Shown here one piece after another: positions 33,119 through 43,518 of a stretch of 64,000 nt of DNA. The position numbers were made by a program, and so were the translations under genes. Numbering within the stretch: the stretch's first letter is position 1; each line of letters begins with the position of its first letter. Origin of the DNA: Plasmopara viticola (Eukaryota > Oomycota > Peronosporomycetes > Peronosporales > Peronosporaceae); NCBI GenBank assembly GCA_001695595.3, contig MBPM02000102.1, positions 62,001 to 126,000 on the forward strand. The letters are read 5' to 3'. The notes under the pieces are model-generated. The model was not told where the DNA came from and searched no databases. It saw only the letters and a program-made list of their open reading frames with translations.

Positions 33119-34727
33119 ATGCCTAGGCAGCTTTTCGCCGTTGATGACAAGTTTCCAGACGTCGTGGCTGAGCTCGACGCGCGTGGGTGGCAGCGCCTTC
33201 CGATCGTAAAATGTCCAAAGTTTGATCTCAAATGGACAAATTACACCAAGATCGCGTGGAAACGGGTACAGGCCCACCAAATTGTCAACCACCTGCACCA
33301 TTCCGTGCTCTTGTCCCAAAAGGATCAATTGGCTCAGATCTTGTACAATTGCCAATCTCAAGGGCAACTCCAAGTCGACAAATGCTTTCCACGAACATTT
33401 AATCTACAGAATTCAGACGAAATGCATCAAATCAAGTTCTGGGTCCACTACAGTGAAGCGGTCGCTTTGCTCAAAAAGAGTCTCGTTGCAAGTGGAGCAA
33501 TTGATGAGGCTCAAATTCAAAGTGCATTGAAATTTATCAAAGCCATCATTTCTATTAAAAATTTCTTCGAAAGCTGGAGATTGGAGAGAGCTCTAGATGA
33601 ATTAATGACCACTCAAGATGCTGCTGCTAGTCCGAGGTTAAAATTACTAAGTGGAAAAAGCAGACGTGAGATTGTAGAGATTTTAAGAGAGCTCGAGCAA
33701 CGAGATCCTCAATTTCAAACCATTGCAAGTGCTGGTTTTACAGTGTGGATATGCAAACCGTCCAACCTATCGCAAGGACGAGGCATTGTGCTGTGTAAGT
33801 CACTTGACGAGTTGGCAAACGTGACTTGGAATGACACCAAAGACGTCAAAAAATCCGGTGAGGCGTTGAAAGAGTCGTCAAAGCAGACAAAGTGGATGGT
33901 GCAAAAGTACATTGACCAGCCTCTGCTACTTCAAAATGGCCACAAGTTTGATCTCCGCCAGTGGGTGTTGCTTACTGAACTCGAGCCAAATCCAAGCGCG
34001 TTCTGGTTTGACAAATGCTACCTGCGCTTTTGCTCTCGTCGATTCCAGCTCAATCAAGTGCACGATTCCTTTATGCACCTTAGCAATTACTCGGTGCAAC
34101 AGCATTATGTCAAAGAAGCAACAAAGAGCTCAACACCCACCAGTCAGCATGAGCACGTGGATGCGTTTGAGCTCATGTGGTCATCAGAGCAATTGCAAAC
34201 TACACTCAGGTAAGTCGACGGTACACTTGATCAGCCTCGTGCTTTGTGTAGCTAACGATAGTGTCACGAGTGCAGACAAGAGTATGGCAAGGATGTCTGG
34301 AGTCAAACAATCCTACCTCAAATGCAAAGCATTGTTCGACTCACGCTCAATGCTGTCCTGCCAAAACTTCAGGCTGTTGGGGTATGTATACAAAGCTACA
34401 GCCTTGGCACTTACTTGAAAAATAACCTCGGCTTGGCTTGTGTGGCAGCGAGGCTTTGAGTGGCTTGGGTACGATTTTCTTGTCGATCAACATTTTCACG
34501 TGTGGCTCCTTGAGGTGAATGTAAGTCCCGACGTCAGTCATAGCACCAAGATCACTGCTGAATTAGTAACTAGAGCTACAGCAGATGCATTGAACGGTAC
34601 GCATTCACTATCCGTCTTCGCATGGTCAATCAAAACTTTGATACAAGTTGCAGTGATTCTGGACCCAAAGACCTTGCGATCACGTGACAATGGATGGCGG
34701 CCATTCGCGTTAGAATCGAGTCAGTAA
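33119..34727 (+). CDS. tubulin-tyrosine-ligase-like enzyme, TTLL3/8 (glycylase)-like
   Basis: Four exons: 33119-34209, 34276-34381, 34449-34596 and 34648-34727, giving 474 residues. Splicing restores a complete TTL domain. QIVNH, WICKPSNLSQGRGI (ATP-grasp lysine region), WMVQKYIDQPLLL, KFDLRQWVLLTELEP and CYLRFCSRRFQL follow the TTLL3/TTLL8 pattern more closely than the polyglutamylases. LGYDFLVD and WLLEVNVSPD hold the metal-binding acidic residues. TTLL3/8 enzymes initiate glycine side chains on axonemal tubulin, so a role in the zoospore flagellum is likely. The last intron is 51 nt, a multiple of three with no stop, so its retention would simply add 17 residues. An alternative acceptor lies 6 nt further on (34653). 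The stop is 7 bp from that of CCDC22. Confidence 0.9.
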
Positions 34728-34734
34728 CACGCGC

Positions 34735-36842
34735 TCAAGTCTCCGCATGACGTGCGTGCAGCTCGTTCTGAAGAGCGTCGTTCTCAAGTCGGACACTCTG
34801 TAAATCCGCAAGCACTTTGGTCAAATTGTTGCTGCTGTCACGTGCTTCCAATTGTGCAATCCAATTCTGTAAGTCACGCGCGGCATTTTCCTTTTTTCCA
34901 GCATCTTTGACGACCACAAGGAGCTCGTCAAATAATTCACGCACTTGCGCAAACTTGCGGTAACATTCAATGTATGCATCGGCTTTGGCGCTACCCCTCG
35001 ATTTGCTCTTGCTCGCCTCGGTATACAGCTTGTCGTCAGCAAGTGCTTCCGTCCGCTTGAGCTTTGCGGACGTTGTATCCACCTCTTTCTGAAGCTCACT
35101 GATGTCGGTTAAAATCTTGGAAATGTCTTGTTTTTGCTTGTGCACTTGCTTTATGATATCCATGATACGGGCAGTATAGTTGCTTCGAGTCATTGCGTCT
35201 TTGTTCTTGCCAAGTTTGGTTGATCGTCGCTCTTGAAGCTGCTCTAGTGCCCGAAGCTGTTCCGTCTTCGAATGGATAGTCCCATTGAATTCCTGGATCT
35301 CCGATCGAAACTTCTTGATTTCTTCAAGAAGGTGTCGACTCTGAGCTTTCCGACTCGCTCGTTCACCGCTTAAATCCGCACACTCTTTTAACAGAGACTC
35401 TCGTGCACTCTCCATCTGCTGCACGATCTCAGCTTTCTTTGCAGCGTTCGTGTGGCAACGATGATTCAGTTTTGCAATGTTTGCGTCTGCGTCTGGAAGG
35501 AGTGCTAACACTTGTTTCTGTCTTGCCAATTGCTCTTGCAATTCCTGAGCAGTCCGTTGCTTCTGGGATACATGTTGCTCCATTTCCAAGAGCTCGCCAC
35601 GTTTACGATCGAGGACTTTACCCATAGCAGCAATCCGGCTCTTCACTTCCTCCACTTGCTTTTGCATCTGCTCAAGAGTTGGCTTGTCGTGTTCTTCCGA
35701 ACCGTCGACTATAGCATCGACGTCATCTTTTTCCCACCTTGCACTTGCTTCAATGCTCGCAGTCGAATCTAATAACAAGCCTTCGCTAGACACCATTGTA
35801 GTGACATTTGACGACGAATGTTCCAGTGCCAGTGGAACGTCAGGAAGTGCCAACTTTCTTTGAGCAATACCAGCAACTGCACCGTCGTCTCCTGTTTCTT
35901 TTAAAGCTACATGACTACTTTTATTCCCACATTCTGCATCTTTATCACCTTTACTCCTCTCCCCATGCATCAATCGACTCTCCACCTCAATTTCGTCTTC
36001 AAACTCGATTTTTCCAACACTCATCGCAGAATCCATCTTTGCCACAGCCAAAGCTTCTAACACGGACGTCGCTTTGACACCATCGGTTGGAAAAGCCTCA
36101 AATAAACTACAAGACGATTGTGTCTGCCTCTTCCATGGAAAGTCAAGTGGACAAGTAGTCAATGGCAATCGTTGAAACCCTCGCAATCCCTTCACTTTTG
36201 GATTTGCAATTAGATGCAACGTCTTTTCTCGCATCCAATTCGAGAAAATGCTTGCTATTTGTTCCGTCTCTAGCACCGCGCGAGCATGAGGTGGGATCGT
36301 GTCGAAAGCTTGCACTTCGTCTTCCTTTTCCTCTAAAGTAGACCTTGGTAACTTGCCCACAAGCCACGACAAGATCTTTCTCGTCTCTTTTTCATTAGGG
36401 TACAAAAAGTGGTTATACCCACACTCGCCAGCGTACCCTAGTTCCTGAGAAAACACATACCTTGCGTTAATAAGATGTAACAGACTGCGTGGAACCTTTG
36501 ACGTACTTTGAGGATATTCGCGAGGTGCGAGCCGACGCGATGCCGCGCCGCAACGCCCACGGGGGCTTTCTCCTTTGAACATGGTAAAGTAAACTTATCG
36601 TCATCATCTGACGCCTTTAATTGTGCAAGACACTCGAGCACGACGACAATAAACGCATCGGACGAGAGTTGTGCCACTGTCCACGTTGAGTTCGCTTCAA
36701 CCCTACAAATTAGCCACAAGACACCACAGAAATTGCGTGAATAGAAGCGTATGTACACGTGCATGAGATAAGCGTATAGATTGTAGCGATACCAGCCATT
36801 CTGCTGTAACGCTGCGAAAATAAAGGCATCGGTTTCCGCCAT
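34735..36842 (-). CDS. CCDC22: CCDC22, Commander complex subunit
   Basis: Three exons: 36793-36842, 36507-36702 and 34735-36444, giving 651 residues (human 627). Splicing the second intron joins RHRVGSHLANILK to ELGYAGECGYNHFLYP, which matches the hallmark L-G-Y-x-x-x-x-G-Y-x-x-F-L-Y-P of the CCDC22 N-terminal calponin-homology-like domain. The C-terminal 350 residues are long coiled coil. CCDC22 pairs with CCDC93 and ten COMMD proteins in the Commander complex, which works with Retriever and WASH in endosome-to-surface recycling. The first intron is 90 nt with no in-frame stop, so intron retention would still be translatable; similarity favours splicing. It shares a 371-bp divergent region with TTLL1 and is tail-to-tail with the glycylase gene. 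Confidence 0.88.
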
Positions 36843-37214
36843 GACTTTGATTGACCTCTACAACCTGTTCCTTGACCTCTTTTCAGCTCAAGGTACCTGT
36901 CTATTTTTATAAAAAAAGCTCGAGAAGATACATAACCCTCTACAAAATGTCAAAGATCGGTTTTGGGCTGGACTGCTATACAACCCCAAGCAGCTGCAGA
37001 TACGACAGAGTTAGCTTTACGTCACGCTCATCTGCGTCTCTCGCAAAATGTGCCCCTTTAGTCTCCACAATTGCTTGCATTCAATTAATAAAGTCCGTTT
37101 GCTTCATTGATCTCTGTCTTTAAACAACATTCATCCGCTCTAAAAGGTCTCATTGTATCGAACGGTCGGACGCGTGTGACCTGTCCACAACCACTACCAC
37201 TAGCAACACGTAGA
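36843..37214. promoter_or_regulatory. shared head-to-head intergenic (CCDC22 / TTLL1)
   Basis: 371 bp separate the divergent start codons at 36842 (-) and 37215 (+). The open frame of TTLL1 continues upstream to 37107 without an ATG, so part of this is probably 5' leader. No proven element was identified. Confidence 0.5.
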
Positions 37215-38483
37215 ATGTCTGCACGAGCTAACTCGCCATCGACGGCTGAAGCCACAGCATCGTCAAGTGGACCCAGCAAGTTTCGATGGCGCGTGGATTC
37301 CGAAAAGAATGTCGTCGTGTGGAATTTGGAGCGGCGAGGCTGGACCCAGACTGAAGGCGAGGATTGGAATATCTACTGGGCTAGTAAAGCTACCATTAAA
37401 ACCATGTTTCACGCCGAGAGTCGAGTGCGTTTAGTCGACGGTCAGTACGTCAACCATTTTCCAAACCACTATGAACTCTCGCGAAAAGATCTCATGGTCA
37501 AGAACATCAAACGCTACCGAAAAGAGATGCTCGCAGCTGCTGCCAAGTCAAATGAATTATTGACCGAGACGTTGGATTTTTTTCCCACGACGTACACGCT
37601 ACCCGCGGATTATTCGCTCTTTGTCGAAGAATTTCGACGCAATCCAAACGTCATGTGGATTATGAAACCGTGCTCGCAAGCGCAAGGCAAAGGGATTTTT
37701 ATCATCAATAAATTGTCCCAGACGAAAAAGTGGGCCAATCTACGGGCTCCAAACCTCCCGGTGAAAGAAGTGTACGTCGTGTCCCGGTACATTGAGAATC
37801 CACTGCTTGTGGGTGGCAAGAAGTTTGATTTGCGCATGTACGTCCTCGTGCTGTCGTATCAACCCATGCAAGCGTTAGTGCATCGCGAAGGCTTTGCCCG
37901 ATTTTGCAATGTCAACTACTCGGCGGCCCCTGATGACAAGGACAATCCCTTCATGCACCTTACGAACGTTGCCGTGCAAAAGCACAATAAAGATTACAAT
38001 CGCAACCATGGCGGCAAATGGAGTGTCAAGAATTTATGTCTCTATGTAGAAGCTACACGTGGGCGAGGGTCGGGAAACAAGCTTTTGAAAGACATTCATG
38101 GTGTAATGGTCCACGCGTTGAAAGCGGTACAGCCCGTGATCATTAACGACTCGCACTGCTTTGAATGTTATGGCTATGATATCATTGTCGATGACCAGTT
38201 GAAACCTTGGCTCGTTGAAGTGAATGCATCGCCGTCACTTGCTACCACGACACGAGAAGATCGGAATATGAAAAGTCGACTCGTTCGAGACGTCCTTGAA
38301 TTGGTGGTGGCACCTGATGCTAGCCCTGATCAACGGCGAAGTGTACTCACACCACCTCCGCTTAGTCCAACGACCGGCTTTTCATGGTTGATTAATGAAA
38401 CAATCCAGCTCGAAGCTGATCGATTGCGCGCCGAAACACTGCGCAAAAGTGCAAAGAGGACGTCGAGTGCTCAATGGAGGTGA
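37215..38483 (+). CDS. TTLL1: tubulin polyglutamylase TTLL1
   Basis: Single exon, 422 residues (human TTLL1 423). The ATG at 37215 is the first in the frame. Signature blocks run in family order: VNHFPNHYELSRKDLMVKNIKRY, LPADYSLFVEEF, WIMKPCSQAQGKGIF (ATP-grasp), YIENPLLVGGKKFDLRMYVLV, FMHLTNVAVQKH, CFECYGYDIIVD and PWLVEVNASPSL. TTLL1 is the catalytic subunit of the neuronal/axonemal polyglutamylase complex and adds glutamate chains to tubulin tails, preferring alpha-tubulin. The other complex subunits are not in this window. Together with the glycylase 3 kb away it points to flagellar tubulin modification. Confidence 0.95.
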   Translation: MSARANSPSTAEATASSSGPSKFRWRVDSEKNVVVWNLERRGWTQTEGEDWNIYWASKATIKTMFHAESRVRLVDGQYVNHFPNHYELSRKDLMVKNIKRYRKEMLAAAAKSNELLTETLDFFPTTYTLPADYSLFVEEFRRNPNVMWIMKPCSQAQGKGIFIINKLSQTKKWANLRAPNLPVKEVYVVSRYIENPLLVGGKKFDLRMYVLVLSYQPMQALVHREGFARFCNVNYSAAPDDKDNPFMHLTNVAVQKHNKDYNRNHGGKWSVKNLCLYVEATRGRGSGNKLLKDIHGVMVHALKAVQPVIINDSHCFECYGYDIIVDDQLKPWLVEVNASPSLATTTREDRNMKSRLVRDVLELVVAPDASPDQRRSVLTPPPLSPTTGFSWLINETIQLEADRLRAETLRKSAKRTSSAQWR

Positions 38484-38955
38484 AGAGGTAGGGTATTGTA
38501 TCTTACAATTACTCTGAACTTTTCAATTATTAGAAAGGCCAGCGTCGTCGTCTGCAGGAGGACATTGGTCGGGAGGGCATTAGTTTGGCTTAGCGGAAAG
38601 ACCGTAACGGGTCATGCCGCTCGAAAAGTTCCATCTCGTAGAAGACCGGAAGATAAAGCCTGAAAAAAGAACAAAATTCTCGCAAGAACAAAAGAGAATA
38701 GAGAAAAAGAAAGCTGATCTCGTCGAGATTTAGAGTCATTTTCATCGTCTCACCAAAGCTAGATATACTCCTTCCTAAATCTTCTCGAAATTCTTTATTT
38801 TTTTATTTCAAAGCCTGGGACATCATTTTTTTTGAATTGCAATGAAACGGCCGCCAATATTCGTAGTCAATCTTCGCGTCTAAATCCACCGACCTTTCAA
38901 TAATATTGGTTCTGCCTTGTACGCGTGTTAGCAAAAACAACAAAGCAGGCTGACC
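38484..38955. other. intergenic region between TTLL1 and CLC genes
   Basis: 472 bases, AG-rich at 38650-38720 (AAGAGAATAGAGAAAAAGAA) and T-rich at 38790-38840. No gene or structured element was recognised; it presumably holds the TTLL1 3' end and the CLC promoter. Confidence 0.5.
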
Positions 38956-41672
38956 ATGCGTGGCAATTATGGTACCGTCCCTGTGTCCATGTTGTAAGAT
39001 ATCTTGTGATCACATTTGATGAATGAAATAGATGTTTGGTTTCGAGCAAATTCACCCGAGCACTATGATAAGCTGCTCCGAGGTGAACGACCGTTGGTCG
39101 AACTGACCATGCGGCAGCTCTGTCTTCGTTCCCTTCGATTGTGCAAGCAGCTTCCTAACTCGCCAATCACGTGGTTATTTCTCGTTCTCCTCGGTTCCAT
39201 GGCTGCAGCCTATGCGTGAGCTTATTATGTCAACCTTTTGGATGGTACGACTGATTGTGTTCTTAATACGAGCAATGTCGTGTGTTTCTGTAGTCTACTG
39301 GTGGACAATTGGGTCCGAACGCTCTTTCGATTCCGACGCACTCTGATCGAGTCGGTAGGAACAGATTCGTTTGCTGGCTTCGTGTGTTGGTTATGCTGGT
39401 GCGTGACACTCGCCATGCTTGCAACTTGTTGCGGATACTTCATTTCCCCAGCATCGGATGGGTCGGGGATTCCGGTCATGCGTGCACTCTTTGCAGGCGT
39501 GTACCAGAATCCAGGAGATATGCTGTCGTTTCGAACTCTTGTCGCAAAGTCTCTTAGTACTGTCATTGTCTCGGGAAGCGGACTGTCAGTCGGTCGAGCC
39601 GGACCATTCACGCATCTCATGGCCATGATTGGGTTTTTGATGAGCAAACTCGCATTGTTTCGTCGGATCAATTTTGGCCAAGAGAATTACAATTTCATTC
39701 GAGCTGGTACGGTCAAAAGAGCATTGTGCAATATATTGCGTCGCTAACGTTCGCAATATTATTCTCGTAGCTGTTGCATGTGGAACGACTGCAAATTTTG
39801 GTGCACCATTGGGTGGCTTACTCTTTAGCATTGAAGTCACGGCCAAGTATTATGAAATCAAGTGTTTGTGGGAAGGCATTATCTGCTCCTCCGTTTGTAT
39901 TTTGGTCTTTAACGTGATTACGTTTCTTAAACGAGACGTGCTATTCGAACGTACGACGTTTCCTGGCTTTGACATGGATTACGAAATCTTTGCTTTTGTG
40001 CTGCTGGGAGTGATTACTGGCGTACGTATCGGAAATGGTGGTCTAGAGCTTTGATTTAACAAAGGTTATTTTGTATCTATTCAGATTGGTGCGGGCATAT
40101 TCTGCCGTCTAGCAGTGATCCTTCGATGGGCTCAAATGAAATTATTCGCCAACCTTGGACTCAACGGACCGTCGTTAAAGCGTCGAACTGTGCACGTCGT
40201 CACAATTTGTGTCGTCTCGACCATTTTGACGTATCCGCTGGGTATTATGCGCCTGTCCGATCGATCGATTGTGAATGAAGTCTTTCGTGATCAGTACCTA
40301 AGCTTTCCCCAATGGACCCAGATCTCCGAGTACCCTCAAGTGACGCTGTTCGTCTACATTATTGTCAAATTTCTCATTTCGCTCTTACCTTGTGGCGCTC
40401 CACTCTCCGTGGGTGTCTTTGGTCCATTGTTTACGATTGGCGCGGCTGTCGGTCGACTCTATGGCGAAACGCTCATGCGCTACTGGAATCCGACCCAGTC
40501 GCCCGCAACGTATGCAGTTGTAGGAGCCGCTTGCTTTGCTGCTTCCGCGACCCAAACAGTATCCACTGCTGTCATCTTCTTTGAGCTTACGTCACAATTA
40601 AGTCACATGGTTCCTGTCATGACAGCGTGTACAGTCGCCTACTTTGTCTGTGGGGCCATTTCACCTTCCATTTACGATATTTTGGCCGGATGGGCGGGTC
40701 TACATTCCGTTTGTTACGATTTAAACGAACATGTCTTAAGCCAGAAGGTTGCTGTGGATTATATGAGTCCCGTGCCAATTTTCTTTACACGAGAGACAAC
40801 GTACGATGAAGCGATTCAAGCTCTGGTAGGTTTTTCTTAACGCTCTTGGAAAAAAAGGTCGATGATTTCTCAAGTGTTGTGTTTAGAATACTCATAAGAA
40901 GGAAGAATATTTTCCATTGTGTGACTGTGCTGAAGCCCAAATGCTGATTGTACAGATAATTGGCAAATTTTGTGACCAATATGGATGCTAAAACGCGGTT
41001 GTTGTCATGACTGGTGTAGGGATGTATACGGCGCTATGATCTGGAGATTGCGGTCGCTCGATTTATTGCAGCCCATCGTAAACAGGCACGTTGTCTTTGA
41101 TTATTGAATTAAAAACTTCTTAGTGATTTGCAAACAATAACTAAATGTTCATGCAGATGCCTGATGCCAAAGATCCAAATGTATCACTGAGAATCCAGCA
41201 TTTGGTGTCAAAAATTCTTGACATTGACAAAAAGAAAAGTGCTGTGGTAGAGGACTACTCCCTCGTTGATTTCCAGCCAAAAGACGCTACTTCTCTTTCG
41301 AATCCGGTATGATTATGCTTGATTGTGTAACAAATGGTCAATGGCCATCACAGCGTACGTTATGTGTTTTTTTCTTTAGCTGGAGCTGGGCCCTCCCTTT
41401 CAAGAATACATGTTCACTTCGGTCCCCGTGGAGAGTTACCCACCTCAGGTACATCATGTGTGCCGGTTTTGCTAAGCTTTAGGTCCTTTACATTACGTAT
41501 CAAACAGGTGTCTGAGGATGTGAATCTTTACCGAGTGCATAAAATCGCAGCGATGAGCGCATGGACAAAGGTTTACGTCGTGAGACTCAGCAAGTTGCTG
41601 GGTGTGATCAATCTCGAGTCGTCTTTGACCACGCTTCGCACGGAGGAAGACCCTGTGATGCTGGCCCCTTAA
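38956..41672 (+). CDS. CLC-family chloride channel, channel-type with altered gate
   Basis: Ten exons: 38956-38971, 39032-39215, 39294-39706, 39771-40021, 40085-40825, 40887-40949, 41020-41085, 41157-41306, 41380-41448 and 41508-41672, giving 705 residues with phase kept throughout. The chloride-site motif reads SDGSGIP. The gate motif usually GKEGP reads GRAGP (Ala codon 39598-39600). The segment GAPLGGLLFSIEVTAKYY matches vertebrate CLC-1/2/K channels and lacks the second (proton) glutamate of the exchangers. GVFGPLFTIGAAVGRLYGE is the next pore segment. Two CBS domains form the C-terminus, spread over the last five small exons (for example EEYFPLCDCAEAQMLIG and YVVRLSKLLGVINL). Intron 7 (41086-41156) appears to be GC-AG. 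The protein is predicted to be a passive chloride channel with weak or absent gating by the usual glutamate. Membrane location (plasma or vacuolar) is unknown. Confidence 0.9.
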
Positions 41673-43518
41673 TTAGATTAACATTCACTTGATTGAAACG
41701 CGATCGTCAAAAAAAGATACAACCTGAGACCATTTTCTTGGAATCTGGAAGTATCATATGTGCTGTATAAATTTATTTTCTAAAAAAATGAGATGACAAC
41801 TCTCTCAACATTTTTTCGTGCTGTATAAATTAATAATTCGAGAAATATGATGACAATTTCTTTCATAATCGAACTTCCTTGATCATTTAAATTTAAAAAA
41901 TGCGCTTGTCATATATTCAATCACGTTTTTTTCTGCTCTGGCCACAAGACCGTCGTTGTCCACAAGTGCAGCCCGGAGCTAATATAACCAACCAGAGAAC
42001 TCGCTACTGTCGAGCGATGATAGAATTTATCTACTTAGTTTCACTACAATGTGGTAGACATGTTCTCGCCACCTCAGGGTGGCTGCCGGTCGATCATATA
42101 ATTTCAATTTCACCAAGTTAGCACCAAAAAATGTTGCTTCGGCTTCCACAAGGCCCACTAAAATATTGTAATGCACTTGTCGACATAAGTCGCTGTCTAC
42201 GAGGTTGCTCTACACTAAATGGTCCACTTTTGATTTCCAGCACTTAATTTTACTAGCAAGCTACAGCTAAAAGGTAGAGATGAATGACCACTTTTCCGAG
42301 AGCAGTATGGGCTCGTTGACGCTTTCTCGCCCAAATGGCGAAGAATGGCACTGTGCGGAAGTAAAAAATTCTCGCTTTCGTCACTGACTTTCTAAGCTTG
42401 AAAAGTGGCTCTTAATAAAATGCTTATTACTTGCACAAGCGCCCATTCTGACGACGGTAATATTGTCATGTTGATAGTTATCGCCGCGTGTTTGTTAATG
42501 CAAAAACAATTGCGTCGACATCAATGTAAATTGACTGAACGTTGCTCGAAAAGCACGAGAACTTGATTGATTTGGGGTCATGGCTTTGTTTACTTGTGCC
42601 ACCACCCATATTGTTCATACATTTTCTTTTAAAAATGGTCTAGATGCTACACACTCGAAGCAAACAGGCGGTGAAGTTGTCACATACCACGCAGGAGAGC
42701 GATTCTTCTTTTCATTACTCGTACGGCTTTTTCAAAAAAGGCCTAGACGGCTACACGCCCGAATATTATACTGGATGTATTTCTCAAAGGTAGACGTGAC
42801 GGTACCTTAGTAAATAAAGTTATGGCAGCACATCGGCTGCTTAAGACGTTGACGATAGCTCTCTAGATGTGGGTGAAATAGCGGGGGTTTAGCTGCGGAT
42901 GTATAGCTCCGCAAGAAGGCAACAGACATGCAAAACGAACGCTTCTTTCTGGCTTCATTATTGACCCTCAAATACTAAAAGAGCGTTTTCTGAAAGACCT
43001 ATTGGTCTTCGTGTCACGGTAGGTGCTTTTTAACTGAGGCAACAGTTACTGAATTTTTAGAAGCACGACGTCACTGAGTTTTTAGCTGTTTATGAGAGCC
43101 GAACATATCTCAATTTTCAAAGACGGTGACCCTTCTTATGGATAAAGTTACAATCTCTTTTCCAGATGAACTCAATCTCATATGTAGCGTATATTGAGTC
43201 TGAGTCTGGGCACAGTATTTTTTAAAGGACTCAAACACTCTGGTCTATCTTTGAATAAAAAAAAACATGTGTGCCGTCCATTAATAAAATGAAAGGTAAA
43301 GAAATAAGCAGCAAAATGAGCTTGTGGCAGATTGATCGGCACGTCAATTGGTAGACTCAAGGAGGCAACGTTTAAGGCGAGATGGTCCCTACAGTGCTTT
43401 CACTTCTGAAAAAACGTGGTATTCAAAAAAATAGCAACCTATGTACGTCTAATCGGAACGTGGTATAGTCAAAAGACCTTTTATTCTGATTTCCTCCTCC
43501 CTGAAATCCGCCTGGTTA
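41673..43518. other. AT-rich intergenic region with a retroelement trace
   Basis: No intact gene. A probable copia reverse-transcriptase scrap lies at 42131-42240 (listed separately). The frame 42580-42810 (+) has no recognised motif. Repeated AT-rich words (for example AAATTTATTTTCTAAAAAAATGAG and a similar copy shortly after, near 41770 and 41826) suggest a small local duplication. Confidence 0.5.
42131..42240 (+). mobile_element. possible Ty1/copia reverse-transcriptase scrap
   Basis: The frame from 42131 reads MLLRLPQGPLKYCNALVD followed by an LRG-x-x-x-x-L-x-x-P-L-L pattern. In copia reverse transcriptase the block L-K-K-A-L-Y-G-L-K-Q-A-P-R-x-W is followed by a helix ending in G-F-x-x-x-x-x-D-P-x-L-(F/Y). 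The spacing and several residues agree but the core YGLKQAPR is lost. Short and isolated, so only suggestive. Confidence 0.35.

Noticed and set aside
42580..42810. 76-codon plus-strand frame as a secreted protein
   Set aside because: No signal peptide and no family motif; other frames through the same bases look equally protein-like, so it is not supported.
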